Shown: positions 17,141 through 29,009, counted from the first letter of the stretch. The stretch is DNA of 64,000 bases from Kitagawia praeruptora (GCA_037693485.1 CM075351.1:128164001-128228000); one strand, 5' to 3'. Translations and numbers: made by a program. The notes: a model not told the origin generated them from the sequence alone.

Positions 17141-19400
17141 TTAGCAGGCTTCTTTTGCAACAAGTCGAACTTTATTCAAGGACTCTTTCAAAGCTTGCCA
17201 AGCACCCATATAATGATCTTCAGATGGTATCCCCTCCTCAACAACTTGTGTTACACGTCTATGCAAGTGATCAAACCACTGAACCGGATTATTGATATTT
17301 ATATAACTTGACCCCTGATCTGGTTCATAGAAGTGTTTAACATCTTTCCTCCATCGTTGCAAAACATATTGGCCTGGAACCTCCTGTATGCCATTGTAAC
17401 TAAGAACAGATAATGCATGTCGGCATAAAAACCCATTGAAGTTAAAGCAACTGCAGATACAGCGAACTTCTTGTCCGATCTTATCGTACATCACTTCAAA
17501 GTTTTTTACATCACTCGTAATTCCATCAGCATCTCTTTCTTTTACCATGAATGTGACATATGGGACATTGGCATTGATTTGTGTTACACTGATGCAGCTG
17601 GACATCATTTCTACTTCATCTTGAAACTTTAAACATATTTCTTTTGTATATATTTCAGAAAGTTACAACTCGTAACTACTTTTTGTTTTCAACAAGGGGG
17701 TGAACAGTTTGGACTCGTAATCAGCAAGAGCTTCCTTTTTGAAACTTTTCTGTAGAATTGAGTCATATATATCAAAAAATTCCTTCAAAGATGTCTGTCT
17801 ATGCACATTATCTTCGGCAAAAAAACTGAACATTTTGCTAGGCTGTGAAATGGGAATTCCAGCAAATAAAGTATCTTTGAAGTAAACTGGGGCCCATCTC
17901 TCTCTTTCCTCATATAAAGTGCGCAAGAATTCAATATCGCTAATTCCAAAAGATTTAATCATATCATCCCAAGCCATTTCAAATTCATCAACTTTAATCA
18001 AGTTGAATACTGCTCTATGCAAAACTGTTTGAAATATTACAGATTCCCCCAGTTCTCCCACATTTTGAAGAACACTTTGGATGACAACAGGCAAACAGAG
18101 ACGATGATGAGCCCTTGGAAAAACTTCAGCCGTTGCACTTTGCAAGGCCCTGCACTGATATGTAATAATAGTCTGCGGAGGACGTCCCAACATACATGTC
18201 AGCCACACTCTAAATAACCATATATATGTCTCCAGAGACTCGTCGCCAAGCAAACCACAACCAAGCAAGATAGAGTGCCCATGGTGATTAACTCCAAGAA
18301 ATGCCACAAGAGGGATCTCATATTTGTTTGACAAACATGTTGTATCAACTGCAACTACATCACTAAAGTACATGTAAGCGGCCCTTGACCTAGAATCAAT
18401 CCAAAATACATTCCTAAAAAAACCTTCATCGTTGAAATCCATAACATAAAAAAAGTTGGGGTTTATTAATTGTTCCCGAGTGAAATAACTATAGAGTACT
18501 TGTGCATCAGCATTTCCAAGCTTTAAACGTGTGACTTGACTGCCATGCACACCTATTTCTCTTTCATTTGAGCTTCCATAACCCACTGTATCTTTTGCAG
18601 GTGTTCGATACAATTTGATTGTACGAACCTCCACGTCAATGGCCTGCTCCAGCTTCCTTTTCATTCCAGCATCTATTTTCTTTTGTGACTTTGAGTTCTG
18701 TGCTCTATCAGGATCAAATAATTGATTGTGCTGAAGCCGAACTTCATCCACCCTCCATCTATTGCACTCCACTAATCTTAATCTTACCATTGCTAAACAA
18801 CCCGTTCGTGTTTCTTTCCTTCTACTACTTGCTTCATTCAAAGTCTTGAAGCCTTCACAATTGCAACATAGCACTGCGCCACGTTTCTCCTTGCTGTTAC
18901 GTTTTGTCCAAGAAGATTTAACCCTAATGGCAAACCCCAAATCCTTTGCGAAACAATTATAATAATTATAAGCATCATCATATGATTTAAACTCCATTCC
19001 TACAACTGGCGGTGAGTAGCGCCTTCCCTGAGTTCCATCATTTTGATCATCAGCCGTCTGTGTATGAGTATCACCATCTAAACCATTCAGATGATCATTA
19101 TTCGCAATCTCAATCATTTGATCCCTGTCATTAAACTCAAATACTTGATCGCTTTCCCCAAGGTCTCTTCCGTCAAATTCAAGTGGTTGCCTATCGTCAT
19201 TATCAAAATCATTGCCATCAACTCCAAGTACTTGTCGACTCTCATTCTCAAGTTCCTGACAAATGACAATCAATCCTAAGCATTCCGCTATCATTTTCAA
19301 GGTCAACACTTCCAATCCCAAAAACTTGCTCAATGTCAACTACAGGATCACTGTCCTCATCCCCAATCAGATGCTCAGTGCTTCGAGAGCCTTCTTCCAT
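17141..19400 (-). pseudogene. FAR1-related sequence (FRS) gene, frameshifted and with an in-frame stop
   Basis: FRS proteins descend from Mutator-like transposases and act as nuclear transcription factors. Read on the minus strand: an acidic N-terminus from an ATG at 19400; a FAR1 zinc-binding domain (FKSYDDAYNYYNCFAKDLGF, CLAMVRLRLV, HNQ; about 18960-18710); a MULE transposase-like domain (VVAVDTTCLSNKYEIPLVAF, VNHHGHSILLGCGLL; about 18370-18100); and a SWIM zinc finger (CICSCFNFNGFLCRHALSVL; about 17400-17460). There are two lesions. The frame from ATG 19400 ends after ~50 codons at 19248, while the rest is open one frame over, so there is an indel near 19260. A TAA at 17663-17665 stands directly in frame between the MULE and SWIM parts, with no splice sites around it. 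ATTATAG precedes the ATG, suggesting a 5'UTR intron. Probably a pseudogene. Confidence 0.85.
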
Positions 19401-19820
19401 CTATAATACGTTTTTGTCCTATTAATAATATCAACAACTACAATCAAACGTAATGTTGCGAAAATTTTATAACAGTCTGTCAAACTGTTTGCACTGGTGA
19501 ATTAAATGACTTATGGCTGAACATTATTTTAAGTTAGCTAAAAATCGATATTCTAGTCAAGGCGGTTAAGGTACCTTGTAGCGAACAATCCGAGCAAATT
19601 AAATGCATTTTAGTAATATATTTATTCAATGGAAACTATTTTTTGCTCAATTTCCCTATTCATTGCAAAAATCACATGGCCTTACAGTGAACATATACAT
19701 TTACAAGTATGTATATTACAAATCATTTTGGCAACAAATTATCATAGCTAAGGTAAAAAGACAGAAGAGCAAGCTAAATTAAGAAGATTAATAATATGAA
19801 AGGAGCTTACTGGAAAATCG
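19401..19820 (-). other. Probable 5'UTR intron of the FRS gene
   Basis: On the minus strand a GTAAGC donor near 19810 and the ATTATAG acceptor directly before the ATG at 19400 would remove about 400 AT-rich bases. A 5'UTR intron is common in this family. No promoter element can be assigned. Confidence 0.45.
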
Positions 19821-20149
19821 GAGCACCTCGATTGAGCTCAGGAGGAAACAACTGTTTGGGGGTTGTGTCAAAGTCCGTCAAGTTAGTACTACCCTAAACC
19901 CGCTTTGTTTACGAAGGTGACATGTGCACACCCACGTTTATTTGTGCACACCCATTATTGGCAAACCGACCAAAATACCCCCAACTTCTTCTTTTTCATA
20001 ATTTCACATGTTATAAATAGTCAGTGTTAATTAGAATTAAATATACTTTTATTTAAAATTATGTGATAAACTTAAATTTATGTTCTCATGAATCATGCAT
20101 AATTTATAAAATTTTGTATCACTATCTTTTGATAAGATTAAATCTTATA

Positions 20150-20450
20150 CTCCCTCCGTCCCAAAAAGATTGACACACTTTCCTTTTTGGGACGTCCCAA
20201 AATTAATGAACCTACTTTACTTACTATTTTTGAACACTACTTTTCACTATTACACCCACTACTTCTCCATTTTATACTCTTTTTTACACTATTACACCCA
20301 CTACTTTCATCCACTATCTCAAATCTACAATTAAATATTAATGGGTCCCACCACTTTATCCACTTTTCAACTAACTTTACTCTTTTTCTACTACATTTTC
20401 TTAATCTCCGTGAAAGTCAAAACAGCTCAGTCTTTTTGGGACGGAGGTAG
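20150..20450. mobile_element. Stowaway-type (Tc1/mariner) MITE
   Basis: Termini CTCCCTCCGTCCCAAAAAG and CTTTTTGGGACGGAGGTAG form the classic Stowaway inverted repeat, flanked by TA on both sides (20148-20149 and 20451-20452). 301 bp, non-coding. Confidence 0.9.
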
Positions 20451-20707
20451 TAAGTATCTTAAATTTATAGAACACAAGTATCACATATTCGTTCGAATAC
20501 ATGCATATGTTGCGTTTACTAGTGTTCTATATGACTATATGTGACTTTGTGACCACTATATTTTAAACAAAATTAAATGAATTAATATTCATTTTATGAT
20601 GATTTAATTGGTCGGTTAAATGCGCATACAATCATATTTTTATTGTGAGAGTGAAATTAAGAATATGATTATTTATAAATTTGTATATATAATGTTCCAT
20701 ATATATA

Positions 20708-20906
20708 TTTTTTTTTTTTTTTTTTGAAAAGCAAATTGATTAAAAAACAAAGCTCCAGTTGTAGTAGGAGAACACAAACACACAGGCCAGAACTTAGAGT
20801 AAACTAGTTCAAGGCCCGGAGACAAAAACAAAGGTAAACAAGCAAAACATAAAACTACGTAATGGAAAATCCAGACTCAGAAAGATCCTGGAGACATATT
20901 TAGAAA
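20708..20906 (-). mobile_element. 5'-truncated LINE-like (or SINE) retroposon
   Basis: On the minus strand a ~180-bp body ends in a run of about 19 A. It is flanked by a 14-bp direct repeat GTTCCATATATATA (20694-20707 and 20907-20920). A poly(A) tail and a long target duplication indicate target-primed reverse transcription. No frame is present. Confidence 0.75.
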
Positions 20907-21187
20907 GTTCCATATATATATATATATGAGTATAATGTGGTTCATTTGAAAACTAGTTAATGTAGCATAAACTTATTTGTACAATGATACAGAAATTTTA
21001 TAATATTGATCGAATTTGTCTTAATCTAGAAATTTACTTATGCAGAGTGCCATGCCGAAAGAAATTTTTATTTCTTAATTTGTGTAATGTATCTTATTAA
21101 TATGAAATAGAAGTTGAGGGCCTTTTAGTCTCTTTGTTGATAATGGGTGTGCACCTATAAATATAGGATATGCACATATCAGCACCT

Positions 21188-21537
21188 TTCTTTATTAGTT
21201 TATTAGTTTATTATTATATTGTCTATGCAATGTTTTATAACTAGATAATATTCGAATCGAATCATTAATATTTTGATTATATACTTTAAATTATTTATCT
21301 ATGCAAATAAATAAATTAAAATTAGGGAATTTACCAAAAATACTATTTTTTTAAGTTTTTTTGCGATTTTACTATCTTTTGAAAATAATTGCGAAAATAT
21401 GGTATGCAACTAAATGCAACTAGATGCAAAATTATTTTTTGCAAAAATACGATATGCAACCAAATGCAATCAAATACAACTTTTTTGCGAAGAGTTCTGT
21501 TACAGATCTAGTGAATCCCCATCGGTTTTATAACTAA
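21188..21537. other. Non-coding AT-rich stretch
   Basis: It contains a short set of ATGCAACYAAATGCAA repeats near 21400-21480. Nothing else is recognisable. Confidence 0.5.
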
Positions 21538-21993
21538 ATGTCTCACTTTGTCCAAAATTGAAATTGTCCATAATCGACAACACTTCCTCGGTTTATTTAT
21601 TTATATATACGTTGTTTGAATTTTTGATACATATTTTTAGGTATTTTGATCGGATAATTAAATTTATCATTTTTTAAATAAATATTTTTTGAATAAAAAT
21701 ATATAATTTTAATTTTAATTCACAAACAAAATTATTTAAAAATAATAATTTTAATTATCCAGTCAAATCATCTAAACATACGCGCACAAAAACAAATGAT
21801 TAATAAAAAAAATGTGGTGAGCCTTAACAGTGTGGTATATTTTCCTCCCGAAATGATTTTTATCTAGACTGATTAGTATTTTTATCTCTGTTTGCAAAAA
21901 GTATCAGATAGTTGATGGTCACCTGACCATTTGGTAGATCGCTCCAAAAAAAATTAAATGTAGGCATGTTATTGATTTATTGGTGATTGCCTA

Positions 21994-22362
21994 TGAGCAA
22001 CTCCAACAGTTTTCTTATTTGAGTTCTTAAATCAAAAAATAGGGAAATTAACCAAAAACCATGCTCCAACAGCTCCCCTAAATCACTAGCCACTACTAGC
22101 CAAGCCATTCCCTAATTTTAAGGAATGTCTAGCCATTCCTAACTTTATTTTTATGAATAAAAAAATCATTTCCCTCCTTTTTACACATCTTTCTCTCTCT
22201 TTCTTTCTTAAGTAGTTAGATTTAAATTTATTATTATAATAATAGTAGAGAATGAATTTAAGGATAGTTGTTGGAGTTGATGTACAAAATAAGGTTCCTA
22301 AATCACTAAGAATCATTATTTTATTATATATTTAGGAATTATTTAAGGAGCTGTTGGACTTG
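21994..22362. mobile_element. Small TIR element (CTCCAACAG-type MITE)
   Basis: Ends GAGCAACTCCAACAG and CTGTTGGACTTGC are inverted relative to each other. Internal CTCCAACAGCTCCCCTAAATC is mirrored near the right end. A/T-rich and non-coding. The mirrored copy lies at about 29010-29390 in the other arm. Confidence 0.55.
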
Positions 22363-22654
22363 CACTAATGGCTATTTCGACAAAAAAATTAATAAAATAT
22401 TATCGCAAAGTAAAATATATAATAACAATAATAATATATTTGTTGCAATGTATTTTATGGTAATTTGAATATATTTTAAATTTAATATAATTTTTTTGAT
22501 TTATTTTTCATTTTTACTAATTTATTTTCCCGCATTTTTATTTTGGGACGAAATTTACAAACAAATTTATTGTAAATTACAAAACGAAGAACATGTTTGT
22601 ATTAAAGTAAATATTAATTCTTATCAATTTTATTCAAATATGCATGGTTGTAAA

Positions 22655-22900
22655 AATCGGGAATCGGAAGTAATCGGTTGAGTTACCGATTAGGGATTAA
22701 TCGATTAATCGGTTAATACGTGATTAATCGGATATAATATAATAAAATAATAATATTTATTATATTAATATAATTTACTATTAAACATATCATTTAAGTA
22801 GAATTAATAATGATTAATCGGATTTTAAAAATTGAATCATTAACACTGTTAATTAGTTGGGGATTAATCGGTAAAATCGGGAATTTTTAGAACCATGCAA
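22655..22900. repeat. GATTAATCGG-family repeat, copy 2
   Basis: The termini GGTTGTAAAAATCGGGAAT and, inverted, GGTTCTAAAAATTCCCGAT form TIR-like ends around a 245-bp A/T-rich core. The mirrored copy is at about 28500-28735. Confidence 0.6.
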
Positions 22901-23139
22901 ATATGTAATAATTCATTAGTATTACAAAATATAATTATAAATAATAGGTTAATGTAAAATAAACTTTAAGAATAATTATAAATGTAAAATTATAATTAAA
23001 TAATCGAACTTAATCAGTCGAGCTACCGATTTATGATTAATCGACAAATCGGGAATTAATCGGAATTACAAATCAAAGTATTAATCGAATGTATTTTATA
23101 TTATTTTTTTATAATATAATAATTATATATATAAATATA

Positions 23140-23360
23140 ATAGGGTTGTAAACGAACCGAGTTGAGTCGGGTTTTACCGAGTTCGAGTCGAGTTTTTCTT
23201 ACGGAGTCGAGTCGAACTCAATTAGCTTATCGATCTTTTTTTCTTCGATTCGAACTCGAGTTCGTTAATAACCAAATCGAGTACCGAGTTGTTAACGAGC
23301 TCCCGAGTCGATCACAAGTTCGAGTCGATCTCAAGCTGGTTGATAAAATTTTTAATATTA
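23140..23360. repeat. GAGTCGAG-rich repeat segment
   Basis: Clustered variants of GAGTCGAG/CGAACTCGAG without a real gene. It lies only in the left arm. Confidence 0.5.
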
Positions 23361-23492
23361 TTTTAATTTTGGGTTTTTTTATAATGGATCAAATTGAGCC
23401 CAGCCCACAAGTTGAAGATTACATTTTCTAAATCTAAATGTCAAAGCCCAAAGCCCAAAGCCCAAATTGTACACCATTTAAAAGATAAAATC

Positions 23493-23925
23493 ATGATTGT
23501 AAAAATCGGGAATCGGAACTAATTGGTTGAGGTATCGATTAAGAATTAATCGGGTAATCGGAGTAATAATCGGATATAATATAATAATTATATTGAATAT
23601 ATTAGTATAATTTACTATTAAACCTATCATTTAAGTAAAGGAAAATGTTAAATCCGGAGCATATTTTTAATATCCAGAGCAAAATTTTGTGAAATTACCG
23701 AACTACCCTCAAGTTAAACAAAGTCTAGCCCCCCTGTATTCACAAAAACAAGGGCAGTTTAGTAATTTCACAGAATTTTGCTCTAGAAATTAAAAATTTG
23801 CTCTGAATTTAACATTTTCCTTAAGTAAAATTCATAATGATTAAGCGGATTTCAAAAATCGAATTGATTAGACATCTTATATTGGATACATCATGGATTA
23901 ATCAGTAAAATCGGGAATTTTTAGA
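23493..23925. repeat. GATTAATCGG-family repeat, copy 3, with a nested MITE
   Basis: Ends ATTGTAAAAATCGGGAATCGG-like and AATCGGGAATTTTTAGAAA. It is interrupted by a 182-bp insertion at 23639-23820. Present only in the left arm. Confidence 0.6.
23639..23820. mobile_element. Short MITE with 8-bp target duplication
   Basis: Terminal inverted repeats GGAAAATGTTAAAT / ATTTAACATTTTCC lie within 182 bp, and TTAAGTAA directly flanks both sides (23631-23638 and 23821-23828). The inner segments AGAGCAAAATTTTGTGAAAT also pair inverted. The 8-bp duplication suggests a hAT-dependent element. It is inserted in the copy 3 repeat. Confidence 0.75.
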
Positions 23926-24009
23926 AATTTGCGTAAAACTGAAATTTACGATTAAAAAAATTGAAACCTAAAAGTAAAATAATTAAAAATTAAAATTAAA
24001 ATCACATTC

Positions 24010-26386
24010 TAAGATTATCAGAGGTCAAGGTCTAGTCCAGTCTAGTCGTGTCTCGTCTCATTCTTGTTCTTCTACAAACAAATCCAGCTTGTTCTTGTTC
24101 TCGTCTACAAACAAATTACAAATTCTTCCCGTTCATACGCACGCCGCCGCTGTCAATCGATCGGGAATCTGGTATAACTCGTCTTGTTCCATCTTATTTC
24201 TCTTCTCTACCTTAGAAACAAATTCAAATTCATATTTTTTAGGGTTTTCTCTTGTTGCTTTTCTCTAATTGGTCTTGAAATCATCTTGCTATATTTTTGT
24301 ATTACATATGGATAGAGAATGCTGTTTCTGCTTTGTTTCTTCTTTCCAGAGTTTGCCAATATCTTGTGCTACTCTCATTGAATCTAATGATGCTCCTGAT
24401 AGACCTTTCCTAGTAAAACCAACTGCATATAGATGGGATTAACGGTCTTATTTTTTGTTGCTTTAATTAATTTGAGGTCTATGTTTCTAGATGCAGTACT
24501 GCTGCTTTAACGCTGTTTGTATTACTTTTGCATATTGAACAAATAATGTAGCAGTGTTGCTTTTACCATGTTTCGCTTGACAATTTGTTTTCATTTTTCA
24601 AATTGTAACTCAGAAATTATTTTGATTTGATTGGTTTAGAAATGATGGTGTAATCTTAGAAAGAAAGAGTTTAAGTTTGTATCTTAGTTTCTATACATGG
24701 ACTAACAATGTTTATTTCTATGAAATGTAACATCTTTGTATGATTTTAGGACAGTTATGAAAATGTATAAATTAGTCAAGAGTAAACGAGCTTGGGTCGA
24801 ACAAGAGCACAATCAAAAATTATAGTGACAACCATATATTTATATATATATTTGACTATTTGAGTAAACAAAATTCTATATTTGATTTTTGTTGTTGAAC
24901 TTTAATCAAGTCAAGCTCGAATATGCTCAAACTGACGGGTGGAGTTGGACTTGTACAAATCGATCAGTCCGTTTAAATAGAACTCTGGTTTAGTGGTTTA
25001 CTAATGTACACCAGTAAAAAAGTTTGATATGCTATCTACTGTATTTCTTGATTAATTAAGAAAGTTTCAACACTTAGTTCCATGAATTCTCATATCACTA
25101 GCTCGAACTGCATAGAATGACTATGAATGTATGTTAATGTAACTCCCTCCTCCTCTCTCACTCTCTCTCGTCCCTCTAATCTAACAATCTAATCATACCT
25201 TGTCTTCTATTTTTAGATGGAGCAAAAGTCGGTCAACTCTGAGGCATGTGTAGGGTTGATCTACAATGACATGATGACTAAACATGAGCCCCCATCCAAA
25301 TCCAAACACAATGAAATACCAGCTAGGATCACCAAAATTTGGGAAAGACTCGAAGAAATTCGTGACAGGTTCTTGAATACTTGCTTATATATAGTTTTAT
25401 TATTTTTGTTTCAAAATACTGTATTTGCTTTTATCTCATTTTCAAAGTGCAATTAATGCTACAATTCAACTTACTATATTTCTAGGTAATTAATGATGTA
25501 CTTAATTTATTTGGATAATATGTTTGACTAATAAGGATAATCTTGTAAAATAGATAATTAATTATATTGACATTTGTGATAATAATGGAGATACTATAAT
25601 AACCTTAAAAAACATATATTCAAGAATGGAACGGAGGTAGTATTACCATGTTATTTATTTTTGTCAAATGTGAAAGTAATTTTTAATTTTGTTTTCAGGT
25701 GTTCAGTAACAAAGCAGGTTGATGGAGATGATGATGTACTTGCTTTGGTTCACACTCAGAAACACATCAAGTACATTGAGAGTGTTAACTCCAACACTTG
25801 CATGACTAAGAAATTCAAAGAAGAGTTTGGAGAAGATATGTATTTTAATGAGTATTCTGCGTCATCTGCAAAAATGGCGGCTCATTGTGCTGTTAAGGTA
25901 TTGCTCTATCCCCTTCATTTAATAGTGTGTTGCTCTATATGATTGTAATACTTGGAACGACTTATTGTTTGATTATCTAGCTTGTGAAATATGATAGCAT
26001 AACTTTCTTATTAGTATTAACTTTACTTTAATAAATACATGTATTCGATCAAATGTGTAATTCCAAGTATTTGGTTCCTTAGGCTGCAGATCAAGTTGCT
26101 TGTGGAAAGGTGAAATCTGCATTTGCTGTGGTCAGACCACCTGGTCACCATGCAACAAGAGATGAATCAATGGGCTTTTGTCTTTTTAACAACGTTGCTA
26201 TTGCAGCAAGTTATTTGTTAAAAAAGAGGGTGATCAAGTTGCTTGTGGAAAGGTGAAATCTGCATTTGCTGTGGTCAGACCACCTGGTCACCATGCAACA
26301 AGAGATGAATCAATGGGCTTTTGTCTTTTTAACAACGTTGCTATTGCAGCAAGTTATTTGTTAAAAAAGAGGGTGAATTAATGAAA
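24010..26386 (+). pseudogene. Class II histone deacetylase gene, 5' part (left arm)
   Basis: This resembles plant RPD3/HDA1 class II deacetylases (HDA5/HDA18 type), zinc-dependent enzymes that remove acetyl groups from lysines. A pyrimidine-rich leader ends at a GTATAA donor (24172), and a 5'UTR intron ends TTTTTAG before ATG 25217. Exon 25217-25368 reads CVGLIYNDMMTKHEPP...ARITKIWERLEEIRD. Exon 25699-25897 reads VLALVHTQKHIKYIESVN. The exon from 26083 reads AFAVVRPPGHHATRDESMGF then CLFNNVAIAASYLL, the catalytic RPPGHHA and GFCLFNNVA motifs. Splice sites and phases join correctly. The exon is then repeated as a 143-bp tandem unit (26089-26231, 26232-26374) and the copy ends in the palindrome centre. 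The zinc-ligand region and the C-terminal half are missing, so no active enzyme can be made. Confidence 0.85.
26089..26374 (+). repeat. 143-bp tandem duplication of the HDAC catalytic exon (left arm)
   Basis: Two adjacent units beginning GATCAAGTTGCTTGTGG and ending AAAAAAGAGGGT. The unit length is not a multiple of three, so the second copy is out of frame. The same doubling is present in the right arm (26410-26695). Confidence 0.95.
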
Positions 26387-26397
26387 TACTCACCCTC
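26387..26397. other. Palindrome centre (11-nt spacer)
   Basis: GAGGGTGAATTAATGAAA (left) and TTTCATTAATTCACCCTC (right) pair perfectly around TACTCACCCTC. The spacer repeats part of the right flank, which suggests a template-switch or end-joining footprint. Confidence 0.9.
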
Positions 26398-27548
26398 TTT
26401 CATTAATTCACCCTCTTTTTTAACAAATAACTTGCTGCAATAGCAACGTTGTTAAAAAGACAAAAGCCCATTGATTCATCTCTTGTTGCATGGTGACCAG
26501 GTGGTCTGACCACAGCAAATGCAGATTTCAACTTTCCACAAGCAACTTGATCACCCTCTTTTTTAACAAATAACTTGCTGCAATAGCAACGTTGTTAAAA
26601 AGACAAAAGCCCATTGATTCATCTCTTGTTGCATGGTGACCAGGTGGTCTGACCACAGCAAATGCAGATTTCACCTTTCCACAAGCAACTTGATCTGCAG
26701 CCTAAGGAACCAAATACTTGGAATTACACATTTGATCGAATACATGTATTTATTAAAGTAAAGTTAATACTAATAAGAAAGTTATGCTATCATATTTCAC
26801 AAGCTAGATAATCAAACAATAAGTCGTTCCAAGTATTACAATCATATAGAGCAACACACTATTAAATGAAGGGGATAGAGCAATACCTTAACAGCACAAT
26901 GAGCCGCCATTTTTGCAGATGACGCAGAATACTCATTAAAATACATATCTTCTCCAAACTCTTCTTTGAATATCTTAGTCATGCAAGTGTTGGAGTTAAC
27001 ACTCTCAATGTCCTTGATGTGTTTCTGAGTGTGAACCAAAGCAAGTACATCATCATCTCCATCAACCTGCTTTGTTACTGAACACCTGAAAACAAAATTA
27101 AAAATTACTTTCACATTTTACATAAATAAATAACATGGTTTTATACTACCTCCGTTCCATTCTTGAATATATGTTTTTTAAGGTTATTATAGTATCTCCA
27201 TTATTATCACAAATGTCAATATAATTAATTATCTATTTTACAAGATTATCCTTATTAGTCAAACATATTATCCAAATAAATTAAGTACATCATTAATTAC
27301 CTAGAAATATAGTAAGTTGAATTGTAGCATTAATTGCACTTTGAAAATGAGATAAAAGCAAATACAGTATTTTGAAACAAAAAAAATAAAACTATATATA
27401 AGCAAGTATTCAAGAACCTGTCACGAATTTCTTCGAGTCTTTCCCAAATTTTGGTGATCCTAGCTGGTATTTCATTATGTTTGGATTTGGATGGGGGCTC
27501 ATGTTTAGTCATCATGTCATTGTAGATCAACCCTACACATTGTTCCAT
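26398..27548 (-). pseudogene. Class II histone deacetylase gene fragment (right arm)
   Basis: Same exon order as the left arm, on the minus strand: ATG exon from 27548, second exon ending about 26886 (KHIKDIESVN), and two 143-bp copies of the RPPGHHA exon (26410-26552 and 26553-26695). Compared with the left arm it lacks 21 bases just after the start (seven codons, KSVNSEA) and has Tyr to Asp and Lys to Ile changes in exon 2. One of the two 143-bp units has a T/G difference at ~26530. The intron upstream of the ATG is shared as far as ~28480, but the 5'UTR exon and promoter region are absent. Confidence 0.85.
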
Positions 27549-28499
27549 CTAAAAATAGAAGACAAGGTATGATTAGATTGTTAGATTAGAGGGAAGAGAG
27601 AGAGTGAGAGAGGAGGAGGGAGTTACATTAACATACATTCATAGTCATTCTATGCAGTTCGAGCTAGTGATATGAGAATTCATGGAACTAAGTGTTGAAA
27701 CTTTCTTAATTAATCAAGAAATACAGTAGATAGCATATCAAACTTTTTTACTGGTGTACATTAGTAAACCACTAAACCAGAGTTCTGTTTAAACGGACTG
27801 ATCGATTTGTACAAGTCCAACTCCACCCGTCAGTTTGAGCAGATTCGAGCTTGACTTGATTAAAGTTCAACAACAAAAATCAAATATAGAATTTTGTTTA
27901 CTCAAATAGTCAAATATATAAATATATGGTTGTCACTAGAATTTTTGATTGTGCTCTTGTTCGACCCAAGCTCGTTTACTCTTGACTAATTTATACATTT
28001 TCATAACTGTCCTAAAATCATACAAAGATGTTACATTTCATAGAAATAAACATTGTTAGTCCATGTATAGAAACTAAGATACAAACTTAAACTCTTTCTT
28101 TCTAAGATTACACCATCATTTCTAAACCAATCAAATCAAAATAATTTCTGAGTTACAATTTGAAAAATGAAAACAAATTGTCAAGCGAAACATGGTGAAA
28201 GCAACACTGCTACATTATTTGTTCAATATGCAAAAGTAATAAAAACAGCGTTAAAGCAGCAGTACTGCATCTAGAAACATAGACCTCAAATTAATTAAAG
28301 CAAAAAAAAATAAGACCGTTAATCCCATCTATATGCAGTTGGTTTTACTAGAAAAGGTCTCTCGGGAGCATCATTAGATTCAATGAGAGTAGCACAAGAT
28401 ATTGGCAAACTCTGGAAAGTAGAAACAAAGCATAAACAGCATTCTCTATCCATATGTAATACAAAAATACTAATGAATTATTACACATTTGCATGGTTC

Positions 28500-28735
28500 T
28501 AAAAATTCCCGATTTTACCGATTAATCCCCAACTAATTAACAGTGTTAACGATTCAATTTTTAAAATCCGATTAATCATTATTAATTCTACTTAAATGAT
28601 ATGTTTAATAGTAAATTATATTAATATAATAAATATTATTATTTTATTATATTATATCCGATTAATCACGTATTAATCGATTAATCCCTAACTCAACCGA
28701 TTACTTCCGATTCCCGATTTTTACAACCATGCATA
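28500..28735. repeat. GATTAATCGG-family repeat, mirrored copy
   Basis: Inverted counterpart of 22655-22900 in the right arm. Confidence 0.6.
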
Positions 28736-29009
28736 TTTGAATAAAATTGATAAGAATTAATATTTACTTTAATACAAACATGTTCTTCGTTTTGTAATTT
28801 ACAATAAATTTGTTTGTAAATTTCGTCCCAAAATAAAAATGCGGGAAAATAAATTAGTAAAAATGAAAAATAAATCAAAAAAATTATATTAAATTTAAAA
28901 TATATTCAAATTACCATAAAATACATTGCAACGAATATATCATTATTGTTATTATATATTTTACTTTGCGATAATATTTTATTATTTTTTTTTGTCGAAA
29001 TAGCCCTTA

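Larger units (their letters stand above)
19915..21187. mobile_element. Non-autonomous TIR element with ~75-bp imperfect ends
   Basis: The left end (ATGTGCACACCCACG..., GTGCACACCCATTAT, ...CAACTTCT) matches the inverted right end (about 21108-21187). The interior encodes nothing and holds two later insertions (20150-20450 and 20708-20906). No clean target duplication is visible, so the borders are approximate. Confidence 0.5.
21538..26386 (+). repeat. Left arm of a giant inverted repeat
   Basis: This arm is mirrored by 26398-29833 with an 11-nt spacer (26387-26397). Matching landmarks include AAATGTCTCACTTTGTCC (21538) with its complement near 29815-29832, a ~60-codon chance open frame at 22496-22681 repeated at 28693-28878, and the HDAC exons. 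Relative to the right arm, this arm contains an extra ~1370 bp (about 22922-24292). Confidence 0.95.

Noticed and set aside
17600..17665. An intron separating two FRS exons
   Set aside because: The two parts are in the same frame and the residues across the gap fit the family; only one TAA intervenes and no GT-AG pair is present.
22496..22681. A 61-codon gene, with its mirror at 28693-28878
   Set aside because: AT-rich chance frame next to a GATTAATCGG repeat; it is preserved only because the arms are copies.
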